From Candidatus Gastranaerophilales bacterium (GTDB lineage Bacteria; Cyanobacteriota; Vampirovibrionia; Gastranaerophilales; Gastranaerophilaceae): a stretch of DNA of 33,105 bases. The stretch lies in NCBI GenBank assembly GCA_944325535.1, contig CALVAL010000016.1:1-33105 (forward strand), in the 5' to 3' direction. A model generated the notes under the pieces. That model searched no databases. It saw nothing but the letters and a program-made list of their open reading frames with translations, and was not told the origin of the DNA. Position numbers and translations under genes: made by a program. Below are positions 8,972 to 17,346 of this stretch, in pieces; positions within the stretch are counted from its first letter, which is position 1, and the number at the start of each line of letters is the position of its first letter.

Positions 8972-10053
8972 AGAAAACTCCTTATAATCTTAGTCTGTGT
9001 CTCATACTCTAATAAAAACGCATCATGCCCGCAAGGTGACTGAATTTCACAATAAGAAACGTCTTTTTTATTCCGCATAAGAGCATTTACTAATTCTTTT
9101 GACTGAGACGATGGAAATAACCAATCTGAAGAAAAAGAAATTACTAAATATTTTGATTTAGTATTCTCAAATGCTTTTTCAAGCGAACCGTATTTTTTAG
9201 CAATATCAAAATAATCAACAGCTTTTGTTATGTATAAATAACTATTTGCATCAAAACGGTCAACAAACGTCTGCCCTTGATGAGCAAGATAGCTTTCAAC
9301 CTCAAAATCTATATCAAAATTAAAATTCGGCGAGTCTTTATCCTGAAACCGTCTTGCAAATTTTTCATGCATAGCCTCTTCACATAAATAAGTAATATGT
9401 CCTACCATTCTTGCGATAGCTAAACCTTTTTCAGGCTTTTCTCCATGATAATAATCCCCATTATTAAAATTTGGATCAGATAAAATTGCGTTTCTTCCAA
9501 CGGCATTAAAAGCGATACTTTGAGCAGAAAGTCTTGGAGTAGAAGCTATCACAATAACATGTGATACCATATCAGGATATGCTAAAGCCCATTCAAGAGC
9601 CTGCATACCGCCCATTGAGCCTCCAGCTACTGTTAGTTTTTTTACTCCTAAAAAATCAATGAGTTTTTTTTGAACCCTTACAACATCCTCAATCGTTATT
9701 ACAGGAAATGTTAATCCATACTCTTTCCCTGTATCAGGATTTATTGAATTAGGACCAGTTGTCCCCTTACATCCGCCTAACATGTTTGAGCAAATAACAA
9801 AATACTTATCAGTATCAAAAGCTTTACCAGAGCCTACCATATCATCCCACCAGCCAGGCTTTTTATCACCTTCATGATAACCAGCAGCATGAGCATCACC
9901 AGTTAGAGCGTGTAAAAGTAAAATTGCATTATCACAATCTTTATTAAGCTCGCCATATGTTTCATAAGCTACTTCAACATTCTTAAGCTCTCTACCTGAT
10001 TCAAGACTTATAGGCTCGTTAATTTTAAAATACTTTGTCTCTACATAATTCAT
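8959..10053 (-). CDS. metX: Homoserine O-acyltransferase MetX (probably acetyl)
   Basis: 364 residues, alpha/beta-hydrolase fold. It acylates homoserine in the first committed step to methionine. The nucleophile S146 is in GGSMGG, with D310 in SSDWLFP and H343 in GHDAFL completing the triad. [12 protein letters not shown] is the family signature. MetX enzymes can use acetyl-CoA or succinyl-CoA. A MetY-type sulfhydrylase gene nearby (10646-11944) makes O-acetylhomoserine the likely product, but this is inference. It is the first gene of metX-metW-udg. I saw no SAM riboswitch or T-box in the 119 bases upstream. Confidence 0.94.
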   Translation of the reverse strand: MNYVETKYFKINEPISLESGRELKNVEVAYETYGELNKDCDNAILLLHALTGDAHAAGYHEGDKKPGWWDDMVGSGKAFDTDKYFVICSNMLGGCKGTTGPNSINPDTGKEYGLTFPVITIEDVVRVQKKLIDFLGVKKLTVAGGSMGGMQALEWALAYPDMVSHVIVIASTPRLSAQSIAFNAVGRNAILSDPNFNNGDYYHGEKPEKGLAIARMVGHITYLCEEAMHEKFARRFQDKDSPNFNFDIDFEVESYLAHQGQTFVDRFDANSYLYITKAVDYFDIAKKYGSLEKAFENTKSKYLVISFSSDWLFPSSQSKELVNALMRNKKDVSYCEIQSPCGHDAFLLEYETQTKIIRSFLCLQ

Positions 10054-10172
10054 CTTAAAATATATTGTATCATATTTAAAATGTTAGACAAAATAACAAA
10101 CTCAATAAATTAGCTAGCAAATTAAATTTTTACAAGTTTTACAATATTGTAAGTATAAATAGGAGAAAAAAT

Positions 10173-10601
10173 ATGCAAATTAACAACATTCAATCAAGTA
10201 ATTTAAACTCTAAAAATCCTAACTTTGGAGCTCTTAAAAAAGTTAAATTTAAAGGCTATTATAAAAACTGTGATGCTAGACTGCAACAAAAACTACTAAA
10301 TGCACTCCACGAAAGCAAAGCTTTTAGAAACTTTTTCAACAAATACGACGGCACCGTAACATTTGAAGCCCAAAATGGATTTAGTGGTCTAGGTATACAA
10401 AGTACATTTGCCTATATGGATATAAAATATAAAACTAAAAATGATTTTCTTTCTTTTATGCAATCTCCAAAATGTTTTACACTCTCTGCTGGTGAAAATC
10501 ATTATGGTAAATTTTATCAAGTAACTAAAAACCTAGCTAACACTATCAAACATGCTTCTACTAGAGATGTATTCAATGCATCTAAAAACATATACAAATA
10601 A
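10173..10601 (+). CDS. Orphan protein with MQIN...FKG N-terminus
   Basis: 142 residues, no family recognised, no signal peptide or membrane helix. AGGAG at 10161-10165 supports the ATG. The first 28 residues fit the window's recurring N-terminal pattern: MQINNI, an Asn/Ser-rich stretch, NPNFGA (15-20) and VKFKG (24-28). The rest looks like a compact mixed alpha/beta domain (YDGTVTFEAQNGFSG, then TFAYMDIKYKT). It is a lone gene divergent from metX and is closed by the terminator at 10631. Confidence 0.72.
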   Translation: MQINNIQSSNLNSKNPNFGALKKVKFKGYYKNCDARLQQKLLNALHESKAFRNFFNKYDGTVTFEAQNGFSGLGIQSTFAYMDIKYKTKNDFLSFMQSPKCFTLSAGENHYGKFYQVTKNLANTIKHASTRDVFNASKNIYK

Positions 10602-10630
10602 GAAAGTAACAAATATTGTAATAAAACCAA

Positions 10631-10663
10631 AAAAGCCAAGTATAATTATACTTGGCTTTTTTT
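10631..10663. terminator. Bidirectional intrinsic terminator overlapping the metY stop
   Basis: A perfect palindrome at 10631-10660 (15-base arms, AAAAGCCAAGTATAA and its complement) is followed by T to 10663. It serves the 10173 gene on the plus strand and metY on the minus strand. The metY stop codon (10646-10648) is at the tip of the hairpin, so the last MetY codons form one arm. Confidence 0.9.
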
Positions 10664-11944
10664 AATAGCTTGGTCTAAATCCTCGATTATATCCTCGACA
10701 TCCTCTAGCCCGACTGAAAAACGCATAAAATCATCAGTCACACCACAAGCAATTTTTTGTTCATCACTCAATTGTCTATGAGTTGTCAAATACGGATATG
10801 TGATAATACTTCTTGTATCTCCAATATTTGTCGTATGAATAGGAATAGTTAGCGAATTGATGAATTTTTCACCTGCCTTTGCGCCCCCTTTTAATCCAAA
10901 CCCTATTATCGAAGAACAACCTTTAGGTGTATATTTCTTTGCTAATTCATAATATTTACTGCTTTTTAATCCTGGATAATTTACCCAGCTGATTGAAGGA
11001 TGATTTTCTAGCCATTCAGCTATTTTTAAAGCTGAATCACAATGTCTTTGCATTCTTAAAGATAAAGTCTCAAGTCCTGATATTGTTAAATAAGAATTAA
11101 AAGGACTAGGACATGCTCCCATATCTCTAAGTATTTGAACTCTTGCTTTTACAATATAAGCAGCTTTTCCAAAAGCCTCTGTATAAACAATTCCATGATA
11201 AGATTCATCAGGTTCTGTAAGTTCAGGATACTTAGGCAAAATTTTACCATCAATATTTACTTTTACATTCCAATCAAAGTTTCCTGAATCAATAATAGCA
11301 CCACCCATAGCATTTCCATGACCTGAAATATATTTTGTAGTTGAATGCACTACAATATCAGCACCCCAATCAATAGGACGACATAAATAAGGACTTGGAA
11401 TAGTATTATCAACAATTAAAGGAACATTATGTCTATGAGCTACATCAGCTAATTTTTCAATATCAATTATATTCAAAGCCGGATTTGATAATAATTCGAT
11501 AAAAATACATCTTGTTTTTTCTGTAATTTCTCTTTCAAAATCTTCAGGATCTTCACCTTTTGCAAATTTGACGTTTATTCCTAATTTTTTAAAAGTTGAA
11601 GAAAATAAGTTGCAAGTCCCACCATAAAGAGTTGATGCTGCAACAACCTCATCTCCTGAATTTGTTATATTCAAAATCGCTGCAGTAGTAGCCGCCTGAC
11701 CTGAAGAAAATGTCAAAGCCCCAACCCCGCCTTCTAATTCAGCAAGGCGCTTTTCCAATATATTATTCGTAGGATTTGATAATCTCGTATAAATATCACC
11801 CTCGACTTTCAAATCAAAAAGTCCAGCCCCACGTTCTACATCATCAAAATCAAATGCTGTAGTAGGATAAATCGGAACATTTATACACATTTGATGTTCT
11901 TTTGGATTATGACCTGCATGTAGAAGTTTTGTATCGAATTTCAT
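10646..11944 (-). CDS. metY: O-acetylhomoserine sulfhydrylase MetY (PLP)
   Basis: 432 residues, Cys/Met metabolism PLP-enzyme family, at the length usual for the MetY branch and longer than MetB/MetC (about 390). The PLP lysine is K204 in HSTTKYISGHG. SSGQAATTAAI binds the phosphate and YTRLSNPT is the substrate-side signature. It makes homocysteine from O-acetylhomoserine and sulfide, the step after MetX. The start ATG overlaps the stop of the acyl-CoA synthetase gene (TAATG), and AAGGGG lies just upstream, so the two genes are cotranscribed and coupled. Confidence 0.93.
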   Translation of the reverse strand: MKFDTKLLHAGHNPKEHQMCINVPIYPTTAFDFDDVERGAGLFDLKVEGDIYTRLSNPTNNILEKRLAELEGGVGALTFSSGQAATTAAILNITNSGDEVVAASTLYGGTCNLFSSTFKKLGINVKFAKGEDPEDFEREITEKTRCIFIELLSNPALNIIDIEKLADVAHRHNVPLIVDNTIPSPYLCRPIDWGADIVVHSTTKYISGHGNAMGGAIIDSGNFDWNVKVNIDGKILPKYPELTEPDESYHGIVYTEAFGKAAYIVKARVQILRDMGACPSPFNSYLTISGLETLSLRMQRHCDSALKIAEWLENHPSISWVNYPGLKSSKYYELAKKYTPKGCSSIIGFGLKGGAKAGEKFINSLTIPIHTTNIGDTRSIITYPYLTTHRQLSDEQKIACGVTDDFMRFSVGLEDVEDIIEDLDQAIKKSQV

Positions 11945-13629
11945 TAGTTCCCCTTATTGCTATATACCATTTCTCTGACTTTATTTCTTTGAACTGTAGC
12001 TTTTTTAGTTCTTGGTAAAGTCTCTTTTAGTACAGTGATATTTATTGGACGTTTATAAGGAGTGAGCCTTTGAGAAAGTCTTTTCACTTCATCTTTCATA
12101 AGTTTATTCAAAGTCTCATCATCATATTTATTTTTAAGCTCTTCAGTAGGAACAACAACAGCAGCAATATCTTCTGTACCGTCTTTTGCTCCGCCTTCTC
12201 GTGAAACTCCGAATACGCATAATTCAGCAAACATATCGCTTTTCTCTAATACAGCCTCAACTTCTTCAGGATAAACTTTTTTACCGCCTGAAAGCACAAT
12301 CATATTCTTAATACGACCGGTTATATACACTCTGCCTTTATCATCAATTCTTGCAATATCACCTGTATGGAACCAGCCATCCTCATCAATAGCTTCAGCA
12401 GTTAAATCAGGACGATTGTGATAACCTTTCATAATTGAAGGTCCTTTTAATAACAATTCACCGCTTTCAGGATCAACTTTAGCTTCATAGCTTGGAAGCG
12501 GCTTACCTACAGAACGTAAATCACGATTCTTTTCAATATTAATAGTTGCAATAGGACTAGTCTCAGTAAGACCATATACTTCATAGACTTGAATACCTAT
12601 TCTTTGGAAAAATTTTGCGACATCCAAATCCAAAGGAGCACCACCTGACATGCAGCCTTTAAAATTTCCACCAAAGAAACTATGAGTTTTCCAAAATAAA
12701 AGTTTCTTAGCCCAAATAAATGGTATAAATTTTGCTATGTGGAATAAAATCGGAAACATTTTTTGGCTGAATTTTGAACGATTCTTCATTTCAGCTTCAA
12801 GCCCTGTTTTTAATAGTTTTAAAAATGCAGGTACTACAATCATGAACGTAATCTTTTTATCACGCATAGTATTTAAAATATCTTTTGGTTTCAAGTTATG
12901 AGTGTAATATACTGAAAAACCTAAATTCAAGAAAGTAGAAAAACCTACAGTCATTTCAAATAAATGGTTCATTGGAAGAATTGATAAAATTCTTACATCA
13001 CCATTTGGCAAAATACTATCAAATGCTACTTTCAAATCATTAAGCTGTGTTAGCATATTACCGAAAGTTGTTTCTACACCTTTAGGAGAGCCTGTTGTTC
13101 CGGATGTATAAATTATAAACACAGTAGAATTTTTAGAACGATGTCTCCATTTGCAAGTATAATTATTAGGGATTGTATAAATACTCTCTAATTCTTTATT
13201 TACTGGATGTTCATCCATTACTATTATATGTTTTAAAGATGGAAGAACTTTTTGTAATTCTAGAGCTTTATCAATATATGTTTGAGAAACAAGCATTACA
13301 GAAGGATTACAGTCAGATAATATTGATTGTAATTCATACTTTGTAAGTTTAATATCTAAAGGCACAGTAATAAGTCCGGAAATTACAGAAGCAAAAACGC
13401 AAGCACCATATTCAGGCTTTGATTCTGATAAAATCGCTAAACGCTCACCTTTTTGTAAGCCTAAATCGTTCATTAAATAGGCAGCAAGTCTTCTAGACAT
13501 AAGCCCTAGCCCATCGTAAGTTATCTCTTGCCAGCCGAATTGAGTTTTCATTCCTAATGCTATTTTGCGAGCATAACTGTTTGTCTTATCCTCAAGTATC
13601 GATAACACATTACTCTTACGTTCTTTCAT
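11944..13629 (-). CDS. Long-chain acyl-CoA synthetase / AMP-binding ligase
   Basis: 561 residues from the chosen ATG. A TTG four codons upstream is also in frame, but it lies within the GGAGGG ribosome site, which fits the ATG at 13629 better. Adenylate-forming enzyme with YTSGTTGSPKG (ATP loop), YGLTETSP, GWFHTGDIARIDDKGRVYITGR, and a C-terminal LPRTKKATVQR block that should carry the catalytic lysine. These enzymes activate fatty acids to acyl-CoA through acyl-AMP. A hydrophobic stretch (FPILFHIAKFIPFIWAKKLL) may give membrane contact. The substrate is not fixed by sequence. It leads an operon with metY. Confidence 0.88.
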   Translation of the reverse strand: MKERKSNVLSILEDKTNSYARKIALGMKTQFGWQEITYDGLGLMSRRLAAYLMNDLGLQKGERLAILSESKPEYGACVFASVISGLITVPLDIKLTKYELQSILSDCNPSVMLVSQTYIDKALELQKVLPSLKHIIVMDEHPVNKELESIYTIPNNYTCKWRHRSKNSTVFIIYTSGTTGSPKGVETTFGNMLTQLNDLKVAFDSILPNGDVRILSILPMNHLFEMTVGFSTFLNLGFSVYYTHNLKPKDILNTMRDKKITFMIVVPAFLKLLKTGLEAEMKNRSKFSQKMFPILFHIAKFIPFIWAKKLLFWKTHSFFGGNFKGCMSGGAPLDLDVAKFFQRIGIQVYEVYGLTETSPIATINIEKNRDLRSVGKPLPSYEAKVDPESGELLLKGPSIMKGYHNRPDLTAEAIDEDGWFHTGDIARIDDKGRVYITGRIKNMIVLSGGKKVYPEEVEAVLEKSDMFAELCVFGVSREGGAKDGTEDIAAVVVPTEELKNKYDDETLNKLMKDEVKRLSQRLTPYKRPINITVLKETLPRTKKATVQRNKVREMVYSNKGN

Positions 13630-13663
13630 ACTTCCCTCCAAGATAAATAAGCCTATAGTCAGT

Positions 13664-13693
13664 ATTATACCAAAACCAACTTATTTAAGCCAA
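13664..13693 (-). promoter_or_regulatory. Promoter of the acyl-CoA synthetase-metY operon
   Basis: Read on the minus strand, TTGGCT (13693-13688) is followed after 18 bases by TATAAT (13669-13664), preceded by TGG, which makes an extended -10. The leader to the ATG at 13629 would be about 28 bases and contains GGAGGG. Confidence 0.65.
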
Positions 13694-13718
13694 AAGTTTT
13701 AATATTTCTTAAAAAGAA

Positions 13719-14210
13719 CTATGTATTATGCAAAACAATTTCGCCAGTCTCAAGAGTAGGCTTAACATCAATAACTCTTTGGTTAGAACTTCCTACCCAA
13801 TGAATCTTAGGATCGAGTAATTCTTCAACAAACTTTCCTTCTGCAATAACATCTATATCTGCAATATCAGGAATGTCTTTTATTTCTTCCCATAAAAATC
13901 CAGTATAAAGCCAAATAGTTTTTTGAGGCAATTCTTTTCTTATCTTTTTAATAAGTCTAAACACTTCATCACGATTAAAAGGATGTAATGGATCACCACC
14001 AGAGAATGTAATACCTGCGACATGCGGCCTATCAAGAGCTTCAAATAATTCTTTTTCTGCTGCCTCATCAAATAAAAGTCCACCAGCTACATCCCAAGTA
14101 ATAGGATTTTGACAGCCATGGCAATGGTGAGTACAGCCTGCTACCCACAATACAACCCTAAGCCCATCTCCATTTAACATATCATCTTTTGTAATATTGT
14201 GATAATTCAT
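13719..14210 (-). CDS. nrdG: Anaerobic ribonucleotide reductase activating protein NrdG
   Basis: 163 residues, a radical SAM enzyme with the CxxxCxxC cluster motif C26, C30, C33 (AGCTHHCHGCQNP). GITFSGGDPLHP is the SAM-binding GGDP-type block. It uses reduced [4Fe-4S] and SAM to put the glycyl radical on NrdD. Typical length is 150-170. It is encoded in the same orientation as nrdD (14646-16934) but is separated from it by a small plus-strand HTH gene, so the two are not one transcript. AAAGGAG precedes the ATG. Confidence 0.95.
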   Translation of the reverse strand: MNYHNITKDDMLNGDGLRVVLWVAGCTHHCHGCQNPITWDVAGGLLFDEAAEKELFEALDRPHVAGITFSGGDPLHPFNRDEVFRLIKKIRKELPQKTIWLYTGFLWEEIKDIPDIADIDVIAEGKFVEELLDPKIHWVGSSNQRVIDVKPTLETGEIVLHNT

Positions 14211-14281
14211 TTTTAAAACTCCTTTAGTTCATGATACCACTTCAAAAACAATTGTGCATGCTCTTTACAAAATTAAAAAAT

Positions 14282-14310
14282 TTGAAAAATATTTTGTTAA
14301 ATATTAGAAT
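14282..14310 (+). promoter_or_regulatory. Promoter for a likely leaderless HTH gene
   Basis: TTGAAA (14282-14287), a 17-base spacer and TAGAAT (14305-14310) end only six bases before the ATG at 14317. The predicted transcription start falls on the start codon itself, and no Shine-Dalgarno sequence is visible, so the mRNA would be leaderless. Confidence 0.5.
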
Positions 14311-14316
14311 TAGCTT

Positions 14317-14526
14317 ATGAGTATAAGAGAAGATATTAAAATGCTTTTAGCCAAAAAAGCAATGACAATGACAGAGCTAGCAAGAATTTTAACAGAAAAA
14401 GGTTCTAAGACTTCAATTAAAAGCCTTTCTAATAAGCTTGCTCAGAAAACTATCAGATTTGAAGAAGTAAGAAAGATTTTAGAAATCCTTGGATACGAAA
14501 TAGAATATAAAGAAAAAAAAGATTAA
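14317..14526 (+). CDS. Small helix-turn-helix protein (XRE-like)
   Basis: 69 residues. IREDIKMLLAKKAMTMTELARILTEKG and SIKSLSNKLAQKTIRFEEVRKILEILGYEIEY fit a five-helix lambda-repressor-like fold, with the recognition helix around SIKSLSNKL (35-43). Short stand-alone proteins of this type occur in Firmicutes and in phages. It has no ligand domain. It lies alone between nrdG and nrdD, divergent from nrdG, and might regulate one of them, but nothing in the sequence proves this. No ribosome site is visible; see the adjacent promoter. Confidence 0.75.
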   Translation: MSIREDIKMLLAKKAMTMTELARILTEKGSKTSIKSLSNKLAQKTIRFEEVRKILEILGYEIEYKEKKD

Positions 14527-14596
14527 TTTTAGTAATCTAAAATAATGCCCCCTATAAGAATTTCTAGAGTAACAAAATGATAGAAAATTTCTAAAA

Positions 14597-14630
14597 AAAT
14601 AAGTCCTACAAAATTGCAGGACTTATTTTT
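14597..14630. terminator. Bidirectional intrinsic terminator (HTH gene / nrdD)
   Basis: AAATAAGTCCT (14597-14607) pairs with AGGACTTATTT (14618-14628) across a 10-base loop and has T on one side and A on the other. It lies between the convergent ends of the HTH gene (14526) and nrdD (14646). Confidence 0.85.
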
Positions 14631-14645
14631 ATATTAATAACTACA

Positions 14646-16934
14646 CTACATTGATTTTCTATCTGCTAACTCTTCCATTTTAGCGTCATTCAAACGAGTA
14701 TCACCTTTTACTCTTGAATAAGATAGATAGCCGTTCATTCTATCAATTTTAGTTAGATTTCTGCTTCCGCATTTTGGACATACATCCATATTTAATTCTT
14801 CATGACCGCAATCATCGCAGTATGAAAGTGATAGATTGACTCCTTCATAGAATCCCATATCCATTGCTCTATGAACTAAAGTCTCAACTGCTTCTGTATT
14901 ATAATCAAGCGGATATTTTACATACTGGATTTTTCCACCGTTCAATAAATCCCAAAAACGTTTTTCCAAATCTTGTTTTTGTATAGGACTTATATCTTCA
15001 CTAACGTGGCAGTGGAAACTATTTGATACATAGCCTCTGTCTGAAACATTAGCAACAACACCATATTTTTTACGGAATTGTTTTACTTGTAAGCCACAAA
15101 GATTTTCTGCCGGAGTACCATAAATTGCATATAAGTAACCATCTTGTTCTTTGAATTCATTAACTTTTTTATTAATGTATTCCATAACTTCAAGAGCAAA
15201 AGCACCGTCTTCTACTAAAGATTTTCCGTTATGTAATTCTTGTAATTCATTCAAAGCTGTAATACCAAATGAAGCTGTAGCAGATTTCAATAAAGGCTTA
15301 ATTTTATCATGAATACCCAAGTGACCGCCTAAGAAACCACCTTCACAATAAGCAAGAGGGTTTACTGAAGCTTTCATTTCACCTAAATAATCATAAGTTC
15401 TGATATGAAGCTTTCTTATTAATTCCATATAATAATCTAATACTTCATAGAAATCTTTGCTTTCTTTTTTAGCTTTTGCATAAATCATTGGTAAGTGTAA
15501 ACTAATTGCACCAATGTTGAAACGTCCAACGAAAATAGGCGCATCATTTTCATCAGCAGGATGCATACCACCTCTTTCATACCAAGGTGATAAGAATGCT
15601 CGACATCCCATTGGAGAAACCACTTTACCATATTTTTTATACATTGATGCGACATATCCTTCTCCTGATAATGATAACCAGTCAGGATACATTGCTTTTT
15701 TAGAACATTCAATACCTGCTTTAAATAAATCTTCGTTTACCTTTCCTTCACCATGTAAGTTTTCATCATATAAGAAAACTATTTTAGGGAATAAAACAGG
15801 TTTTTTGCATTCTTTCTTACCTTGACCTCTCATTCTGATTTTTAACATAGCTAATGTAGCCATTTTTTCGTATTCACCTGTTCCCAAACCTGCAGAAACA
15901 GTAATGAAAGGATAATCACCTCTTGAAGAAGCTACTGTATTGAATTTGTATTCCCAACCTTGGAAACCTTGTTCAAAATCTTTTTGTAGATCTTTTAGAG
16001 CTTCTTCACGGGCTTTTTCAAAAGACAAGCCTAAGCATAAATATTTGTTATATTGTCTTTCATAAGTTTTATCAGCATATGGAGCTAAAATTTTATCAAC
16101 TTCTGCAACAGTAAAACCACCATATTGTTGACTTGCTGCTGCCATAACAATATCACCGATTACATCAAATGCTACATCTAAAGATTTTGGCTCATTATAC
16201 CAAAGGTTACCCATTTCAAATCCACCTTTTAGAACAGATGCAACGTCAAATAGACAACAATTCATTGTATCTCTTCTTGCTGACATATCATGGATATAGA
16301 TATAGCCATCTCTTATTGCTTGTAATTCATCTACTGTAAGGAAGAATTTTTTGTACAATTCTTTATTTAATTCATTAAAAATTAATGAACGCTTAGTAGA
16401 TACCAAAGTAGAATCAGCATTAGAGTTTTCCTTATCTCCAATGTACATAATTTTTTGGCTCTCTTGGTATACTTTATCAAGCATATGTACAAAATCCTGT
16501 TTGTAGTTTCTATAGTTTCTATAACTATGTGCAACATTAGGATTGATATGTTCTAAAGCACCTTCTACTAAATTATGCATTTCAGCAATTGTTACTTCAG
16601 ACTTGTTCATTCTCAAAATGTTGTTATCTACAAAATCGCATATTTCTTTTAATTCTTCATCAGTTAGTTCTACTAACATTCTAGTAGCAGATTTTTTAAC
16701 TGCATTAATAATTTTTCTATTATCAAATTCTTCTTTAGTTCCGTCTTTTTTTATAACTAAAACATTATTAACTTTTATAGGAGTAACTTTTTGTTCCGCT
16801 TGAACATTAATTTTAGAAAGCGGAGATGACATATATTCATTATTAACAGCTGCATTTCCCTTAATTACATCTGTTACTACTTTATTTGAGGCAAATTCTA
16901 CAATATTTCTTTCCTTATTTAAACTATTTTGCAT
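14646..16934 (-). CDS. nrdD: Anaerobic ribonucleoside-triphosphate reductase NrdD (class III)
   Basis: 762 residues. It makes deoxyribonucleotides from NTPs without oxygen. An N-terminal ATP cone lies near 50-145 (VIKKDGTKEEFDNRKI). The large barrel follows, with NCCLFDVASV, GCRAFLSPW and NLCGLQVKQF. A four-cysteine zinc site is at C706, C709, C719 and C722. The radical glycine is G735 in RMNGYL. Length is normal. NrdG at 13719-14210 is its activase. AGGAGG lies 14 bases before the ATG, longer than usual; the N-terminal 50 residues before the cone are not conserved, so a later start is possible. A 412-base leader region separates it from gatB. Confidence 0.95.
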   Translation of the reverse strand: MQNSLNKERNIVEFASNKVVTDVIKGNAAVNNEYMSSPLSKINVQAEQKVTPIKVNNVLVIKKDGTKEEFDNRKIINAVKKSATRMLVELTDEELKEICDFVDNNILRMNKSEVTIAEMHNLVEGALEHINPNVAHSYRNYRNYKQDFVHMLDKVYQESQKIMYIGDKENSNADSTLVSTKRSLIFNELNKELYKKFFLTVDELQAIRDGYIYIHDMSARRDTMNCCLFDVASVLKGGFEMGNLWYNEPKSLDVAFDVIGDIVMAAASQQYGGFTVAEVDKILAPYADKTYERQYNKYLCLGLSFEKAREEALKDLQKDFEQGFQGWEYKFNTVASSRGDYPFITVSAGLGTGEYEKMATLAMLKIRMRGQGKKECKKPVLFPKIVFLYDENLHGEGKVNEDLFKAGIECSKKAMYPDWLSLSGEGYVASMYKKYGKVVSPMGCRAFLSPWYERGGMHPADENDAPIFVGRFNIGAISLHLPMIYAKAKKESKDFYEVLDYYMELIRKLHIRTYDYLGEMKASVNPLAYCEGGFLGGHLGIHDKIKPLLKSATASFGITALNELQELHNGKSLVEDGAFALEVMEYINKKVNEFKEQDGYLYAIYGTPAENLCGLQVKQFRKKYGVVANVSDRGYVSNSFHCHVSEDISPIQKQDLEKRFWDLLNGGKIQYVKYPLDYNTEAVETLVHRAMDMGFYEGVNLSLSYCDDCGHEELNMDVCPKCGSRNLTKIDRMNGYLSYSRVKGDTRLNDAKMEELADRKSM

Positions 16935-17005
16935 TTTTATCTATCTAACCTCCTAATTTACGACAAAACAAGCTATTCTATTATTATTTCGCTTATTTCT
17001 ATTAT

Positions 17006-17020
17006 GAGAATAACATTCTC
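17006..17020. promoter_or_regulatory. Inverted repeat, candidate nrdD operator
   Basis: GAGAAT (17006-17011), AAC, ATTCTC (17015-17020) has perfect 6-bp arms. On the minus strand it directly precedes a possible -10 (CATAAT, 17006-17001) and sits in the presumed spacer after TTGGGA (17027-17022). The geometry suits a repressor site, but the promoter elements are weak and no regulator is identified. Confidence 0.35.
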
Positions 17021-17166
17021 TTCCCAAAATCTAATCCTATATTTAAATGATAATTCAAATAAGTATTCATATCAAATAATTCACAAAAAGACACAATCCT
17101 TGAAATCCTTTAAAATCAATAGTTTTACAAATCTCAATATTGTTAATTTTGTTACAGTTTTCGCAT

Positions 17167-17184
17167 GAAAAGTATATACTTTTC
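17167..17184. promoter_or_regulatory. 18-bp perfect palindrome
   Basis: GAAAAGTATATACTTTTC is fully self-complementary and stands about 230 bases upstream of nrdD. It has no T run after it, so it is more likely a protein-binding site than a terminator. It is immediately followed on the plus strand by TTGACA (17185-17190), for which I see no gene in reach. Confidence 0.4.
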
Positions 17185-17269
17185 TTGACAAAATCCGAAG
17201 CAGTTATTAATTGTGAAAGACACACCCATCGAATAAAAACATTCAAAAATTTTTGAGCATGCCCATGCC

Positions 17270-17320
17270 CAAAAGAAAAAGAAAAAGAAAAAGAAGAAAT
17301 AAATAAAATTATTTCTTCTT
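17270..17320 (-). terminator. Intrinsic terminator of gatB
   Basis: AAGAAGAAATAA (17291-17302) pairs perfectly with TTATTTCTTCTT (17309-17320) around a six-base loop. Read on the minus strand the hairpin follows the gatB stop (17347) and runs into a long T-rich tract, complementary to the GAAAAA repeats. Confidence 0.75.
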
Positions 17321-17346
17321 TTTTATTCTATCTATTATAAATTTTA

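Larger units (their letters stand above)
16935..17346. other. 412-base intergenic region upstream of nrdD
   Basis: No convincing gene lies here: a 79-codon plus-strand frame at 16929 has no ribosome site, no recognisable protein, and runs over the nrdD start. The region holds the nrdD ribosome site, a perfect inverted repeat (17006-17020), a second 18-bp palindrome (17167-17184), a GCATGCCC-like tandem and a GAAAAA-repeat purine tract (about 17273-17298), and the gatB terminator. The length suggests a regulated nrdD leader. I could not find paired NrdR boxes. Confidence 0.5.

Noticed and set aside
10054-10172. SAM riboswitch or T-box before metX
   Set aside because: No K-turn, no T-box core and no terminator/antiterminator pair can be seen in these 119 bases.
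15485-15825. Frames overlapping nrdD on both strands
   Set aside because: nrdD is a certain gene with conserved motifs across this stretch; the overlapping frames have no signals of their own.
16929-17168. 79-codon plus-strand frame upstream of nrdD
   Set aside because: No ribosome site, overlap with the nrdD start, low-complexity residues; better explained as leader DNA.
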